Positions 51,220 through 61,396 of a DNA stretch of 64,000 nt are shown piece after piece (within the stretch, counting starts at the first letter, position 1; each line of letters begins with the position of its first letter). The notes under the pieces are model-generated. The model saw only the letters and a program-made list of their open reading frames with translations. It was not told the origin of the DNA and did not search any database. This DNA comes from Paenibacillus sp. GP183 (GTDB lineage Bacteria > Bacillota > Bacilli > Paenibacillales > NBRC-103111). A program made the position numbers and the translations under genes. The DNA lies in assembly GCF_900104695.1 (NCBI RefSeq), contig NZ_FNSW01000001.1, forward strand, positions 5,353,370 to 5,417,369, read 5' to 3'.

Positions 51220-52170
51220 ATGAAGTTTATTGTTAGGCGCCTTTTACTTACAATTCCCATACTTTTCATCGTGTCGGTTCTGGCTTTCGCCCTTATTCAC
51301 TTAATCCCGGGTGACCCGGCCCAGGTGATTTTAGGTGAAGAAGCGACACCACAAGCATACGCTGAGCTTCGCCAACAATTGAATTTGGATAAACCGATCG
51401 TTATTCAATATTTCCTTTGGCTCGGCAATGTTCTTCAAGGCAATTTGGGTAAGTCGATCATAACCCATGTCCCTGTCAGTACATTAATTGCCCAGCGGCT
51501 GCCTGCCACTATCGAGTTGACCATCGGAACGTTTCTGGTTGCTTTAATCATTGCCTTCCCAACAGGCATTTTGGCTGCAGTCCGCCGTGGGAAGATCGCC
51601 GATTATTCGAGTACGTTTTTGGCCATCGGGGGTATGAGCATTCCGAACTTCTGGCTTGGCATGATGGCGATCATTTATTTCTCGGTCCATTTAGGCTGGC
51701 TGCCGGCATCCGGGTATGTCCCGATTACCCAAGATCCGAAGAGCAACCTGCTCGCCATGATTTTGCCCTGTCTGGCGACAGGGCTCCGTGAATCAGCCGT
51801 GCTGATGAGAATGCTCCGTTCCTCTTTACTGGAGGTGGTCAATATGGATTTTGTGCGCACCGCCAAAGCAAAGGGATTAAATGAATTTGCCACCATCGTG
51901 GGGCATGTTCTGCGAAATGCAATGATTCCGGTTGTGACCACATCCGGTTTGATGATCGCCGGACTGCTCGGGGGGCTTGTGATTACCGAATCGATTTTTT
52001 CCATCCCGGGATTTGGACGGCTTATCATCGAGTCCGTATATAAGCGAGACTACGTGACGGTGCAGGGGGCCATTCTCGTTTCCGCATTATTGGTAGTATT
52101 GGTCAATTTAATTGTGGACCTGCTTTATGCCGTTATTGATCCCCGAATCAAAGCCGGGGAGGGGTCTTAA
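51220..52170 (+). CDS. Peptide-type ABC importer permease (DppB family), cassette C
   Basis: This 316-aa permease has the DppB N-terminal FALIHLIPGDPAQVILGEEA, coupling loop VNMDFVRTAKAKGLNE near 207, and C-terminal DYVTVQGAIL with VIDPRIK. AGGGGGAA precedes the start. It is followed 2 bp later by the DppC-type gene. Confidence 0.93.
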   Translation: MKFIVRRLLLTIPILFIVSVLAFALIHLIPGDPAQVILGEEATPQAYAELRQQLNLDKPIVIQYFLWLGNVLQGNLGKSIITHVPVSTLIAQRLPATIELTIGTFLVALIIAFPTGILAAVRRGKIADYSSTFLAIGGMSIPNFWLGMMAIIYFSVHLGWLPASGYVPITQDPKSNLLAMILPCLATGLRESAVLMRMLRSSLLEVVNMDFVRTAKAKGLNEFATIVGHVLRNAMIPVVTTSGLMIAGLLGGLVITESIFSIPGFGRLIIESVYKRDYVTVQGAILVSALLVVLVNLIVDLLYAVIDPRIKAGEGS

Positions 52171-52172
52171 AC

Positions 52173-53003
52173 ATGAAAACCTTCAAATCGTTTTTGCGCA
52201 TGGGTTTAGGTGTCATTGGCGGAATCATTGTATTATGCTTGCTTCTTACCGCTCTGTTTGCAAATGACATAGCTCCATTTGATCCCAATGCACAGGATTA
52301 CAACAGCATTTTAATTCAACCTGGCAGCACTCATCTGTTTGGAACGGACGATCTTGGCCGGGATATATTCTCACGGGTGGTTTACGGTGCCAAAGTATCG
52401 ATCAAAGCGGCATTGATACCGGTAGGGATCGCCATTCTGATCGGTGTTTCGATCGGACTGTTATCGGGCTACTTCAGAGGGTTCTGGGATGATTGGATCG
52501 TGATGCGATTTGTCGATGCGATGCAGGCTTTCCCTTTTCTCATCTTGGCTTTGGCCATTGCCGCTGTTCTCGGAAGTGGATTCGGCAATGCGATGATTGC
52601 TATCGGAATCGGGTTTGTCCCAGCGTTTATCCGAATAACTCGGGGGCAGGTTTTGCAGCTGCGCAACCTCGAGTACATCCAAGCCGCGAGAGCAACGGGA
52701 GTGAAAGATATGCGCATTATTTTCAGTCACATCCTCCCGAACGCCCTCAGTCCAATCATCATTCAGGCTACACTGGCCATGGCGGCAGGCATTCTGGCTG
52801 AAGCTTCCTTGTCTTATTTGGGGCTGGGTGTGAAGCCTCCGACGCCCTCCTGGGGAAGCATGCTGAACCAAGCACAAACGCTTATTACCGTCGCTCCCTA
52901 TGTCACCCTGTACCCGGGCATAGCCATCTTCCTGGCGGTGTTTGGATTTAATTTATTGGGAGACGGACTGCAGCAAGTTCTGGATCCGCGAATCCGCAAA
53001 TAG
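52173..53003 (+). CDS. Peptide-type ABC importer permease (DppC family), cassette C
   Basis: This 276-aa permease has a short N-terminus, first helix near 10-30, the marker HLFGTDDLGRDIFSR near 55, coupling loop NLEYIQAARATGVKD near 163 and SYLGLGVKPPTPSWGSM near 220. It is shorter at the N-terminus than the DppC-type proteins of cassettes A and B. The start is 2 bp after the DppB-type stop, so they are co-translated. Confidence 0.93.
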   Translation: MKTFKSFLRMGLGVIGGIIVLCLLLTALFANDIAPFDPNAQDYNSILIQPGSTHLFGTDDLGRDIFSRVVYGAKVSIKAALIPVGIAILIGVSIGLLSGYFRGFWDDWIVMRFVDAMQAFPFLILALAIAAVLGSGFGNAMIAIGIGFVPAFIRITRGQVLQLRNLEYIQAARATGVKDMRIIFSHILPNALSPIIIQATLAMAAGILAEASLSYLGLGVKPPTPSWGSMLNQAQTLITVAPYVTLYPGIAIFLAVFGFNLLGDGLQQVLDPRIRK

Positions 53004-53057
53004 AAGCTGGCATCATGGATAAATTCATGGATTAGAAACGGGAAAGGAGAAGCTTGG

Positions 53058-54029
53058 ATGGAGTCGATCTTGAAAGTGAAAAATTTAAAAACCCGGTTTA
53101 AGACCGACAATGGTTTGGTTTCCGTCGTGGATGGCGTTGATTTTCACATTCGTTCCGGCGAAACGCTCGGTATTGTGGGAGAATCCGGTTGCGGAAAGAG
53201 CGTCACCAGCCTTTCGTTGATGCGTCTGCTTCCACCTAACGGAAGCAATGAAGGCTCGATCCGCTTTCAGGGCAAAGAACTTTTGACCATTTCCGAAAAA
53301 GAAATGCAAAAAATTCGTGGAAATCATATGTCGATGATTTTTCAGGAGCCGATGACCTCGCTCAATCCGCTGCATACCGTTGGCAAGCAGATTTCGGAAT
53401 CCGTTCTGCTGCATTTGCAGGTAAGCCGACAGGAAGCAAAAGATAAGGCCTTGAATATGCTGAGGGCGGTCGGGATGCCCCGCGCTGAAGAGATTTATGA
53501 CGAGTACCCGCATCAGCTTTCCGGAGGCATGCGCCAGCGGGTTATGATCGCCATTGCGATGGCCTGCAATCCAAAATTAATCATTGCCGATGAGCCAACA
53601 ACTGCGCTGGACGTTACGATTCAAGCTCAAATCCTCGACTTGATGAGAGATTTAAAAGAAAAGACAGGGACATCGATCATGCTCATTACCCACGATTTAG
53701 GCATAGTGGCGGAAATGTGTGATCGCGTCCTCGTCATGTATGCGGGGCAGGTCGTGGAAGAGACGGATGTCCACACCTTGTTTAACGATCCGAAGCATCC
53801 TTATACGGTCGGATTGTTGGAATCGATTCCTCACATTGAAGAGGAAAACGAGTATTTGAATACGATCCCCGGCTCGGTTCCGCTTCCTTATCAAATGCCC
53901 AAGGGATGCCGCTTCGCATCGCGTTGTTCGCATGTGAAGGCGATTTGTCACAAGCAGCCGCCCGAACTCACCGAGATTGCTGTAAATCATAAATGCCGCT
54001 GCTGGCTTTATGCGAAAGAGGTGCATTAA
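53058..54029 (+). CDS. Peptide-type ABC importer ATPase (OppD family), cassette C
   Basis: This 323-aa ATPase has Walker [12 protein letters not shown], signature [16 protein letters not shown], Walker [13 protein letters not shown] and C-terminal [14 protein letters not shown]. It overlaps the OppF-type gene by one base (TAATG). Sequence similarity to the cassette B OppD is high, which suggests the two cassettes share ancestry. Confidence 0.93.
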   Translation: MESILKVKNLKTRFKTDNGLVSVVDGVDFHIRSGETLGIVGESGCGKSVTSLSLMRLLPPNGSNEGSIRFQGKELLTISEKEMQKIRGNHMSMIFQEPMTSLNPLHTVGKQISESVLLHLQVSRQEAKDKALNMLRAVGMPRAEEIYDEYPHQLSGGMRQRVMIAIAMACNPKLIIADEPTTALDVTIQAQILDLMRDLKEKTGTSIMLITHDLGIVAEMCDRVLVMYAGQVVEETDVHTLFNDPKHPYTVGLLESIPHIEEENEYLNTIPGSVPLPYQMPKGCRFASRCSHVKAICHKQPPELTEIAVNHKCRCWLYAKEVH

Positions 54030-55024
54030 TGGAACAGCCGATTTTGGAAGTGAAAGGGTTAAAGAAGCATTTTCCGATCAAAACCGGGATTTTTAATAAA
54101 ACAATCGGATATGTGAAAGCGGTAGATGGAATCGACTTCAATGTGTTTCCGGGCGAAACCTTGGGCATTGTAGGCGAATCCGGCTGCGGCAAATCGACGG
54201 CAAGCCGGACCGTCATGCGTCTTTTGGAACCGTCGGCAGGGGAGATTTGGTTTCAAGGGAAAAACCTGGCCGAGTTATCGAACGAAGAAATGCGACGGAT
54301 GCGCAAGGATATTCAGATCGTATTTCAGGATCCTTACGCCTCCCTGAATCCCCGGAAGACGATTAAACAAATTTTGCTCGAACCGCTCAAGGTTCACGGG
54401 ATTGGTTCATCAAGGCAAGAAAAGTTAAGCATGGTGGAGGAAATCATCGAAGTTGTAGGACTTCGAAAAGAGCATCTGGACCGCCACCCGCACCATTTTT
54501 CTGGAGGGCAGCGTCAGCGTATCGGCATTGCCCGAGCGCTCATTTTAAAGCCTAAGGTGATTATTGCGGATGAGCCGGTGTCGGCTCTGGATGTATCGAT
54601 TCAGTCTCAAATTCTGAATCTGCTCAAGGATCTGAAGAAGGAATTTCAGCTTACGCTCATTTTCATTTCTCATGACTTGTCTGTAGTCAAGCACCAGTGC
54701 GACCGGATTGCCGTGATGTATCTGGGCAAGGTTGTCGAAATTGCCGACAAGCAAAAGCTGTTCGGCAATCCTTCGCATCCGTATACTCAGGCATTGCTTT
54801 CCGCCTTGCCTGTAGCCAGTCCCGGTGCCAAAAGAGAAAGAATCATTCTTCAAGGAGACCTTCCGAGTCCGGCCAACCCTCCTTCCGGTTGCACCTTTCA
54901 CCCGCGATGTCCGCGTGCTATGGAAGTATGCAAGGGAGAGGTTCCTTCTTTACTTCCCATCGGAGGCGGACAGCAGGTGGCCTGCCTTCTTTATCAAGAA
55001 ATTTCGAAAACAGGATCGTACTGA
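54029..55024 (+). CDS. Peptide-type ABC importer ATPase (OppF family), cassette C
   Basis: This 331-aa ATPase starts at the ATG overlapping the OppD-type stop; the longer frame from 53993 runs inside that gene. Motifs are Walker [12 protein letters not shown], signature FSGGQRQRIGIARAL, Walker B VIIADEPVSALD, and C-terminal CTFHPRCPRAMEVC. It is the fifth part of the importer and is followed 33 bp later by the GGT gene. Confidence 0.93.
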   Translation: MEQPILEVKGLKKHFPIKTGIFNKTIGYVKAVDGIDFNVFPGETLGIVGESGCGKSTASRTVMRLLEPSAGEIWFQGKNLAELSNEEMRRMRKDIQIVFQDPYASLNPRKTIKQILLEPLKVHGIGSSRQEKLSMVEEIIEVVGLRKEHLDRHPHHFSGGQRQRIGIARALILKPKVIIADEPVSALDVSIQSQILNLLKDLKKEFQLTLIFISHDLSVVKHQCDRIAVMYLGKVVEIADKQKLFGNPSHPYTQALLSALPVASPGAKRERIILQGDLPSPANPPSGCTFHPRCPRAMEVCKGEVPSLLPIGGGQQVACLLYQEISKTGSY

Positions 55025-55057
55025 TGATATATTAGGATTATCAAGGAGGTAAAAGCT

Positions 55058-56665
55058 TTGAATTTTGATGCGATGCACTACCCCTACCCTTCGAGAAGAA
55101 ATACCGTTTATGCGAAAAATGGAATGGTAGCGGCCTCTCAGCCGCTTGCGGCACAGGCGGGTCTGGATATTTTGAAAAAAGGCGGAAATGCGATTGATGC
55201 GGCGATTGCCACAGCCGCTTGCCTGACGGTCGTTGAACCGAATGCTAACGGAATTGGCGGAGATGCCTTTGCCCTTGTATGGACGAAAGGGGAGCTGCAC
55301 GGGCTGAATTCCAGCGGACCGGCACCGAAATCGATCTCCATTGAAGCGGTGCAAGCAGCTGGACATAAGGAAATACCGCTCTACGGATGGCATCCAGTAA
55401 CGGTTCCGGGCACCCCGGCCGCTTGGGCCGCATTGTCCGAACGGTTTGGCAGGCTTCCGCTGACCGAGGTTTTGCAGCCCGCGATCGACTATGCGGAAAA
55501 CGGATATCCTGTAAGTCCCGGGATCGGGACTTTATGGAATAAGGAATATAAAACATTTAAAAAAGTACTGGTCGGCGAACAATTCGAAAACTGGTTCAAA
55601 ACGTTCGCTCCGGAAGGAAGACCGCCGAAAATAGGTGAATTGTGGAGATCGCCCGATCATGCCAAGTCACTAAGATCGATAGCGGAAACCAAAGCGGAAT
55701 CGTTTTATCGCGGCGAACTGGCGGATAAAATCGATGAATTTTCACGTAAGCATAATGGGTTTTTGAGAAAAGAAGATCTCGCCGGATTTTACCCCGATTG
55801 GGTGGATCCCATTCATGTGCAGTACCGGGGCTATGATGTCTGGGAAATTCCGCCGAATGGCCAGGGGCTGGCCACACTCATGGCCCTTAATGTATTGAAA
55901 GGCTTTGATTTCGCGGCGAAAGATACGGCAGACACTTATCATAAACAGATAGAAGCGTTGAAGCTCGCGCTTACCGACGGTCTCCACTATATTACACAGC
56001 ATGATAAAATGACTGTTTCCGTGGAACAACTATTGTCAGATGCATATGCGCTGACAAGAAGACAGCTCATCAAGGATGAGGCGATTGAACCGGCCCACGG
56101 AGATCCAACTAAAGGAGGCACCATCTATTTAGCTGCCGCTGACGGGGAAGGTAACATGGTTTCCTATATTCAAAGCAATTACAGGGGATTCGGTTCGGGA
56201 TTGGTGGTTCCTGGAACGGGAATCAGCCTGCATAACCGGGGACGCAGTTTTTCCCTTGATCCGAATCATCATAATCGGCTTGAGCCCGGAAAGAAACCAT
56301 TCCATACGATTATTCCAGGATTTTTGACTAAGGATAATGAGCCTGTAGGCCCGTTTGGCGTCAAAGGCATGTTTATGCAGACGCAAGGACATTTGCAGGT
56401 CGTGATGAATATGATCGATTTCCATCTCAATCCGCAGGCCGCTCTGGATGCGCCGAGATGGCAGTGGATCAGCGGTAAAAAGGTGCTTCTAGAACGCAGC
56501 TTTCCGGAACATCTAGCCCTGGATCTGGCTAAAAAAGGGCATGCTGTTGAGTGGTCGATGGTTACGGAAAGCTTCGGATACGGGCAGATTATTGTCAAGG
56601 ATCAGCATGGAGTGCTGGCCGGCGGAACGGAGCAGAGGACAGACGGTTGTATTGCGTCTTGGTAA
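55058..56665 (+). CDS. Cytosolic gamma-glutamyltransferase / acylase, YwrD-like
   Basis: This 535-aa Ntn-hydrolase of the GGT family shows GGNAIDAAIATAACLTVVEPNANGIGGD near the N-terminus and the self-cleavage site KGGTIYLAA with the nucleophile Thr355. It lacks a signal peptide, unlike secreted GGT, so like YwrD it should act inside the cell. The start is a TTG at 55058, seven bases after a perfect AAGGAGGT. It could split gamma-glutamyl peptides, glutathione or other gamma-glutamyl amides brought in by the importer. Cephalosporin-acylase-type members share this fold, so the bond type is not certain. Confidence 0.87.
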   Translation: MNFDAMHYPYPSRRNTVYAKNGMVAASQPLAAQAGLDILKKGGNAIDAAIATAACLTVVEPNANGIGGDAFALVWTKGELHGLNSSGPAPKSISIEAVQAAGHKEIPLYGWHPVTVPGTPAAWAALSERFGRLPLTEVLQPAIDYAENGYPVSPGIGTLWNKEYKTFKKVLVGEQFENWFKTFAPEGRPPKIGELWRSPDHAKSLRSIAETKAESFYRGELADKIDEFSRKHNGFLRKEDLAGFYPDWVDPIHVQYRGYDVWEIPPNGQGLATLMALNVLKGFDFAAKDTADTYHKQIEALKLALTDGLHYITQHDKMTVSVEQLLSDAYALTRRQLIKDEAIEPAHGDPTKGGTIYLAAADGEGNMVSYIQSNYRGFGSGLVVPGTGISLHNRGRSFSLDPNHHNRLEPGKKPFHTIIPGFLTKDNEPVGPFGVKGMFMQTQGHLQVVMNMIDFHLNPQAALDAPRWQWISGKKVLLERSFPEHLALDLAKKGHAVEWSMVTESFGYGQIIVKDQHGVLAGGTEQRTDGCIASW

Positions 56666-56736
56666 TGCCATAAAACGAAGAACGAGACTAATTTCTTGCA
56701 GCATCTCAGCAGCATGAAAAAGTAAGGGGTTATAAG

Positions 56737-57534
56737 ATGACTGTATTTGATATCGTTCTTTTTCTAGTTGGTCTGCTGGCTGGTATTTCGGGCTCTATAG
56801 TAGGACTCGGAGGTGGATTTATCGTCGTCCCTGCACTTACCTTCCTGTTCCCAGGAATGCTTCCGGCGCACATAGCAGGCACATCCATGGCGATGCTTCT
56901 CTTCAATTCCATCTCCAGCACTTACGTATACGCGAAGCAGAAGAGAATCGATTACTCGGCAGCGATCTGGTTTGCGGTTGTCTCCGTACCGGGCGCCGTC
57001 CTTGGGGCCTTCATGGCACAGCATATTACGGGCAAAGCTTTCTTCATTAGCTTCGGTCTATTTCTGATATTTGTCTCACTCCTGCTTCTGTTCAAGCCCA
57101 AGCAGCCATTGCGTCTGCCGTTTAAGCCGACTGTACACCGCAGCTTTGTCGATGCTGCCGGACAACGATTCGAATTTGCCTACAATCGCCCGACTGGCAT
57201 GGCTATAAGCTTTCTGGTCGGCTACTTATCGAGCTTATTCGGGGTCGGCGGCGGCAGTCTTATGGTGCCGACGATGACTCTGCTGCTTCTCTTCCCGCCT
57301 CATATCGCCGTGGCTACTTCGATGCTTCAAATTTTTCTATCTGCCATAGTAAGCACATCAACACATGCCTATCTGAATAACATCGACTGGCTGAAGGTAC
57401 TGTTCCTATCTCCGGGTGCCATCATCGGGGGGCAAATCGGGGCGCGACTTGCAAAACGTCTTCCTGCAGGATTAATCCTTAAGCTGCTGGCTGTGATGCT
57501 GATACTTGTTGCCGTTCGCTTGATAATGAAATGA
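56737..57534 (+). CDS. TauE/SafE-family membrane exporter 1
   Basis: This 265-aa protein has about eight hydrophobic segments in two halves, each with the family motif (GSIVGLGGGFIVVPAL near 20 and SSLFGVGGGSLMVPTM near 165). TauE/SafE proteins export sulfite, sulfoacetate or related organosulfonates. It is the last gene of cassette C. After GGT action on a sulfur compound, sulfite export would make sense, but several members have no known substrate. A terminator follows at 57621. Confidence 0.82.
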   Translation: MTVFDIVLFLVGLLAGISGSIVGLGGGFIVVPALTFLFPGMLPAHIAGTSMAMLLFNSISSTYVYAKQKRIDYSAAIWFAVVSVPGAVLGAFMAQHITGKAFFISFGLFLIFVSLLLLFKPKQPLRLPFKPTVHRSFVDAAGQRFEFAYNRPTGMAISFLVGYLSSLFGVGGGSLMVPTMTLLLLFPPHIAVATSMLQIFLSAIVSTSTHAYLNNIDWLKVLFLSPGAIIGGQIGARLAKRLPAGLILKLLAVMLILVAVRLIMK

Positions 57535-57620
57535 AAATAACCCTATAGTATCCGACCGGCAAATTCAATGATGCTGAGTTAATTTGGCCTCTTTGATGAA
57601 CGTCAAGCTGTCCATGATCG

Positions 57621-57653
57621 GCGGGTGAGCTTAGGCTCGCTCGCTTTATTTTT
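57621..57653 (+). terminator. Terminator of cassette C
   Basis: GCGGGTGAGC and GCTCGCTCGC form a 10-bp stem with G-T pairs and a TTAG loop, followed by TTTATTTTT. Confidence 0.8.
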
Positions 57654-57705
57654 GGATTATCAATGTAACGAAGTGAGAACATCAACTTTCAAGGAGTGAA
57701 CGAGA

Positions 57706-59478
57706 ATGAAACCCAAAATTCAAAGGCTCCGTGACTTTACAAAAGGTCTTAGAAAACTGAAAATCACTCAAAAACTAATCCTTCTGGTCTCCATCCTTAC
57801 ATTCATCATCATTTTGGTTGGCGGTAATATGATCTTTATCAATCGCCAGGTTGCAAAGGATATAAACTCCTATACGGAAATAATACATATTAAGCAGCAG
57901 TACCAGACCTTATCCTCCGACATGTATACCGCATTGTTACAAATGCTCTTAGCCAGTGACACTGCCGGTAATGATCAAAAAAAGGCCATTGATTCTATGA
58001 ATCAAACTCTCGATACTATAAGTAAAGAGATCCCTGCTCTGAAAGCCAATTTCGAGCTTATGGACAAGAGCTATCCTCCTAAAAACGATACGCCTACTTT
58101 TTCTTCCCTTCTTAGCAGTTACATAGATGGATTCAATTTACTCCAAGACTCGAAAGAGCAAATGTTAAATAGTGATAGTGTCGTTGCACAAATTCAAAAA
58201 GTTATTATTAAGCAACGTGTGCTTGATACATATAGCTTTTTTATATCTGCAGCAAACAAAGAGCTTAACCGAGTATTTTCCGAATTATCTACTCAAAAAG
58301 AAAATACGATGATGAACACAATGTCGTTTTCCAACAATATCATTTTCATTATTGTCGTTGTTCTGGCTGTCGTGCCATTTGCAATCATTTATCAATTTAT
58401 ACGTTCCATTCGTAATGGCATGCAAGGGATCATTCGACGCATCGAGGCTTTCAAAAACAACGATTTCACCTTTCAAAACGATATGCATCGTTTGGACGAG
58501 TTCGGTCAAATTGATACCATGCTGACAAGCATGGGGGACAACCTTAGAAATACGATACGCTCAACCGTCGACACCAGCAATAAAGTTCTCTCGATCTCGA
58601 GTAATATGAAAGATTTGGTCGAAGAAAACAAAACGGCTTCGGAATCCGTTCATCACTATGTGGCTGTCGGTGAAAGCAAGATTGCTTCTCAATATGAATA
58701 TACCGCGTCGATTTCGGCGGTTACAGAGCAAGTATCGGCTAGCTCAGAGCAAATTGCCGCGTCAAGCGATCATATCAACGCGGATATGATGCGTATGCAA
58801 GAAGCCTCTAAAACCGGTAAACTGAAAATGGATGAGGTTGTTACATCAGTTGAAGATGCGAAGAATGGATTTAACGAGCTAAGCAAGACAGTTGAAGTCA
58901 TTAATGACCGTTACAAGCAAATCAGTCGATTCCTCACGGGAATTCAAGATATAACGACTCAAACCCGTTTGCTTTCGTTAAATGCTTCAATTGAAGCAGC
59001 CAGAGCAGGTGAATCAGGCCGCGGCTTCACAGTTGTTGCCGGTGAAATTCGCAAGCTGTCGGGTCAAACGGACTTGCTGTCCAAAGACATATTTAATGCT
59101 TTAAACCAAACTCAGAAAGATATGAACGTCGTTAACCAAAGTTTTGCATCATTTGAATCGATACTGACCAAAACAAAAGAAATTTCACTCGATTCCATTC
59201 ATACGTTCAGCGATTTACAAGAACAAAGTGTACTCATATCCAGTCAAATGAGTGAGATTGGTGTTGCTATCAATGAGATTGCTTCGGGAATGTCGAATAT
59301 TGTTGGATCGGTAGATGTTCTATCAACATCTTCCTCAGATGTATATGGTTCCATGAAGGAAATGAAACAAGTATCCGAAACACAATTCAATGTTTCAGAT
59401 GAGCTATTTTCTTTGGCAGCGACACTGAAAGAAGCATCTGACGAACTAAATGAGAAGTCTTCCCGATTCACTATTTAA
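57706..59478 (+). CDS. Methyl-accepting chemotaxis protein
   Basis: This 590-aa chemoreceptor has a first helix near residues 25-45, an extracytoplasmic helical sensor (about 46-205, four-helix-bundle-like) and a second helix near 210-230. A HAMP-like linker and a long signalling domain follow, with the hairpin tip [24 protein letters not shown]. It directs movement toward or away from a ligand outside the cell. It begins a gene run with threonine aldolase only 11 bp downstream, so the attractant may be what that run degrades. AAGGAG precedes the ATG. Confidence 0.9.
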   Translation: MKPKIQRLRDFTKGLRKLKITQKLILLVSILTFIIILVGGNMIFINRQVAKDINSYTEIIHIKQQYQTLSSDMYTALLQMLLASDTAGNDQKKAIDSMNQTLDTISKEIPALKANFELMDKSYPPKNDTPTFSSLLSSYIDGFNLLQDSKEQMLNSDSVVAQIQKVIIKQRVLDTYSFFISAANKELNRVFSELSTQKENTMMNTMSFSNNIIFIIVVVLAVVPFAIIYQFIRSIRNGMQGIIRRIEAFKNNDFTFQNDMHRLDEFGQIDTMLTSMGDNLRNTIRSTVDTSNKVLSISSNMKDLVEENKTASESVHHYVAVGESKIASQYEYTASISAVTEQVSASSEQIAASSDHINADMMRMQEASKTGKLKMDEVVTSVEDAKNGFNELSKTVEVINDRYKQISRFLTGIQDITTQTRLLSLNASIEAARAGESGRGFTVVAGEIRKLSGQTDLLSKDIFNALNQTQKDMNVVNQSFASFESILTKTKEISLDSIHTFSDLQEQSVLISSQMSEIGVAINEIASGMSNIVGSVDVLSTSSSDVYGSMKEMKQVSETQFNVSDELFSLAATLKEASDELNEKSSRFTI

Positions 59479-59489
59479 GGAGGTATAAG

Positions 59490-60524
59490 ATGAGTCTGCT
59501 TGATTTAAGAAGCGATACTGTTAGTTTACCCACGGATGAGATGTTAAGATCCATTTATTCGGCCAAACTAGGCGATGATATATTAGGAGAGGATCCTACC
59601 GTTCAGGAGCTTGAGGAATTAGGATCTAACATTTTTGGTAAAGAAGCCGGTATGCTGACTGTCTCGGGTACAATGTCCAATCAGATTGCCGTCATGGTCT
59701 CGACTCAAAGAGGGCAGGAAGTGATCTTAGGGAAAGAATCCCACATGTATAACTTGGAAAATGCCGCTTTAGCTGCATTAAGTCAGGTACAGGTAAGGAC
59801 CATCCCTTCCGAGACCGGATATTTTGACCCATATGAAATTGAAAAAGCGATACAAACTCCAAACATCCAGACCACCTCTACCGGTTTGATTTGTCTTGAG
59901 AATACGTATAACCTGAATCAAGGATTGGTAATGACTGTTGACAATATAAGAGAAATTAGTAAAATTGCAATTAAATACGGTATACCGACATTTATGGACG
60001 GGGCGCGGATCTTTAATGCTGCAGAGGCATCGGGAATAGATGTAAAGGAAATTGTGGACAGTGTTGACGCCGTCCAAGTATGCTTAACGAAGGGATTGGC
60101 AGCTCCACTAGGGTCCTTATTACTTGGAACTAAATCATTTATAAAAGAAGCTCGAAGAGTTAGACAACGTTTAGGCGGAGGTATGCGCCAGGCAGGAATC
60201 ATCGCCGCCCCGGGGATCATAGCTCTTAATAAAATGAGATTTCGCTTATGGGAAGATCATGAACATGCCCGGTTACTTGCCGAAGGATTAAAAAACTTGC
60301 ATGAGCATCTCGTCGATTTGCAAAAAGTGCAGACGAATATCGTGTGCGTCGACATTACTCCATTCGGTATCGAAAGTGATGAATTTTTAAGACGTATGCT
60401 GGAGCAGGGAATAAAGCTTAAAAAAATCGGTCCCCAACAATTTCGAATGGTGCTTTATTATCAAATAAGTAAAACCGATATAGAAAGAATAATCGAGTCA
60501 TTTAAAATTGCACTCCAGTTGTAA
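59490..60524 (+). CDS. Low-specificity threonine aldolase (PLP enzyme)
   Basis: This 344-aa fold-type I PLP enzyme starts LDLRSDTVSLPTDEM, the standard threonine aldolase opening, has MDGARIFNAA near 170 (PLP-binding Asp and Arg) and the Schiff-base Lys in CLTKGLAAPLGS near 203. It splits L-threonine or other beta-hydroxy amino acids to glycine plus an aldehyde. AAGGAGGT precedes the ATG, 11 bp after the chemoreceptor stop. Neighbours (TauE, amidase, hydroxyacid dehydrogenase) suggest a non-standard hydroxy amino acid as substrate. Confidence 0.9.
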   Translation: MSLLDLRSDTVSLPTDEMLRSIYSAKLGDDILGEDPTVQELEELGSNIFGKEAGMLTVSGTMSNQIAVMVSTQRGQEVILGKESHMYNLENAALAALSQVQVRTIPSETGYFDPYEIEKAIQTPNIQTTSTGLICLENTYNLNQGLVMTVDNIREISKIAIKYGIPTFMDGARIFNAAEASGIDVKEIVDSVDAVQVCLTKGLAAPLGSLLLGTKSFIKEARRVRQRLGGGMRQAGIIAAPGIIALNKMRFRLWEDHEHARLLAEGLKNLHEHLVDLQKVQTNIVCVDITPFGIESDEFLRRMLEQGIKLKKIGPQQFRMVLYYQISKTDIERIIESFKIALQL

Positions 60525-60562
60525 CCAATAATGCTCAGAAACAATCGAGAGGACTTACACCA

Positions 60563-61339
60563 ATGCTTTTATTCACAATGTTCCTGATGGGGATCGTCCT
60601 CGGCTTTACCGGAACCGGCGGATCTGGTTTTATTATCGCCTTGCTCGTTGTCGCTTTCGGTATCCCGATTCATACCGCGCTTGGAGTGTCCTTGGCATCT
60701 ATGGTATTTTCAACCTTTACAGGTTCTATCAGCCATTTTCGTGAAGGGAATGTAAATATTCGTATCGGGTTGGCCATGGGAGGCTTTGGAGCGTTGGGCG
60801 CATATGCGGGCACATGGATCTCTTCCGGCATCGACTCGAATCGTTTGGTTTGGATGACTGGAAGCATGCTCATCCTATCCGGCATTTTGATTTGGATACG
60901 TACACGGCTGGCTGCTGCAAAGCAGCAGGACGGAAAAGATGGAAATCCGGAAACCTCACCACTGCCCATGCCATTCTGGATCAGCGTGATGTTTTCAGGG
61001 ATAGGAACAGGGCTGTTATCCGGAGTATTTGGAATCGGTTCAACCCCTTTCATACAACTTGCCTTACTTATCTTATTTGGCCTCTCCTTGCGCCAAGCGG
61101 TGGGTACGACTATGTTGGTTATTACGCCAATCGCCATATTTGCCTCATTGGGTTTCTTGCAGAACGGTCACTTCGACTGGCTGCTGCTGCTTAAGGTTAC
61201 GGTCGGTACGATGATAGGCTCTTATGTGGGGGCCAAATTTACAAAGCGTGCTCCAAAACTCATTCTTCGCATCTCCATGATGTCCGTACCGATTGCCGGA
61301 GGGCTTTTGCTGCTCGTCCGGAACTGGTTACTTGTTTAA
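60563..61339 (+). CDS. TauE/SafE-family membrane exporter 2
   Basis: This 258-aa membrane protein has about eight hydrophobic segments and the two glycine-rich repeats (GFTGTGGSGFIIALLV near 14 and SGVFGIGSTPFIQLAL near 155). It is only distantly related to the TauE protein at 56737. It follows threonine aldolase by 38 bp. It may export an organic acid or sulfonate end-product, or import one, since some family members are importers. Confidence 0.8.
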   Translation: MLLFTMFLMGIVLGFTGTGGSGFIIALLVVAFGIPIHTALGVSLASMVFSTFTGSISHFREGNVNIRIGLAMGGFGALGAYAGTWISSGIDSNRLVWMTGSMLILSGILIWIRTRLAAAKQQDGKDGNPETSPLPMPFWISVMFSGIGTGLLSGVFGIGSTPFIQLALLILFGLSLRQAVGTTMLVITPIAIFASLGFLQNGHFDWLLLLKVTVGTMIGSYVGAKFTKRAPKLILRISMMSVPIAGGLLLLVRNWLLV

Positions 61340-61396
61340 CGAAACCTCTCCTTTCCAACACCTGTTGTTGATGAAAGGGACTAAGGAGATTTGGTT

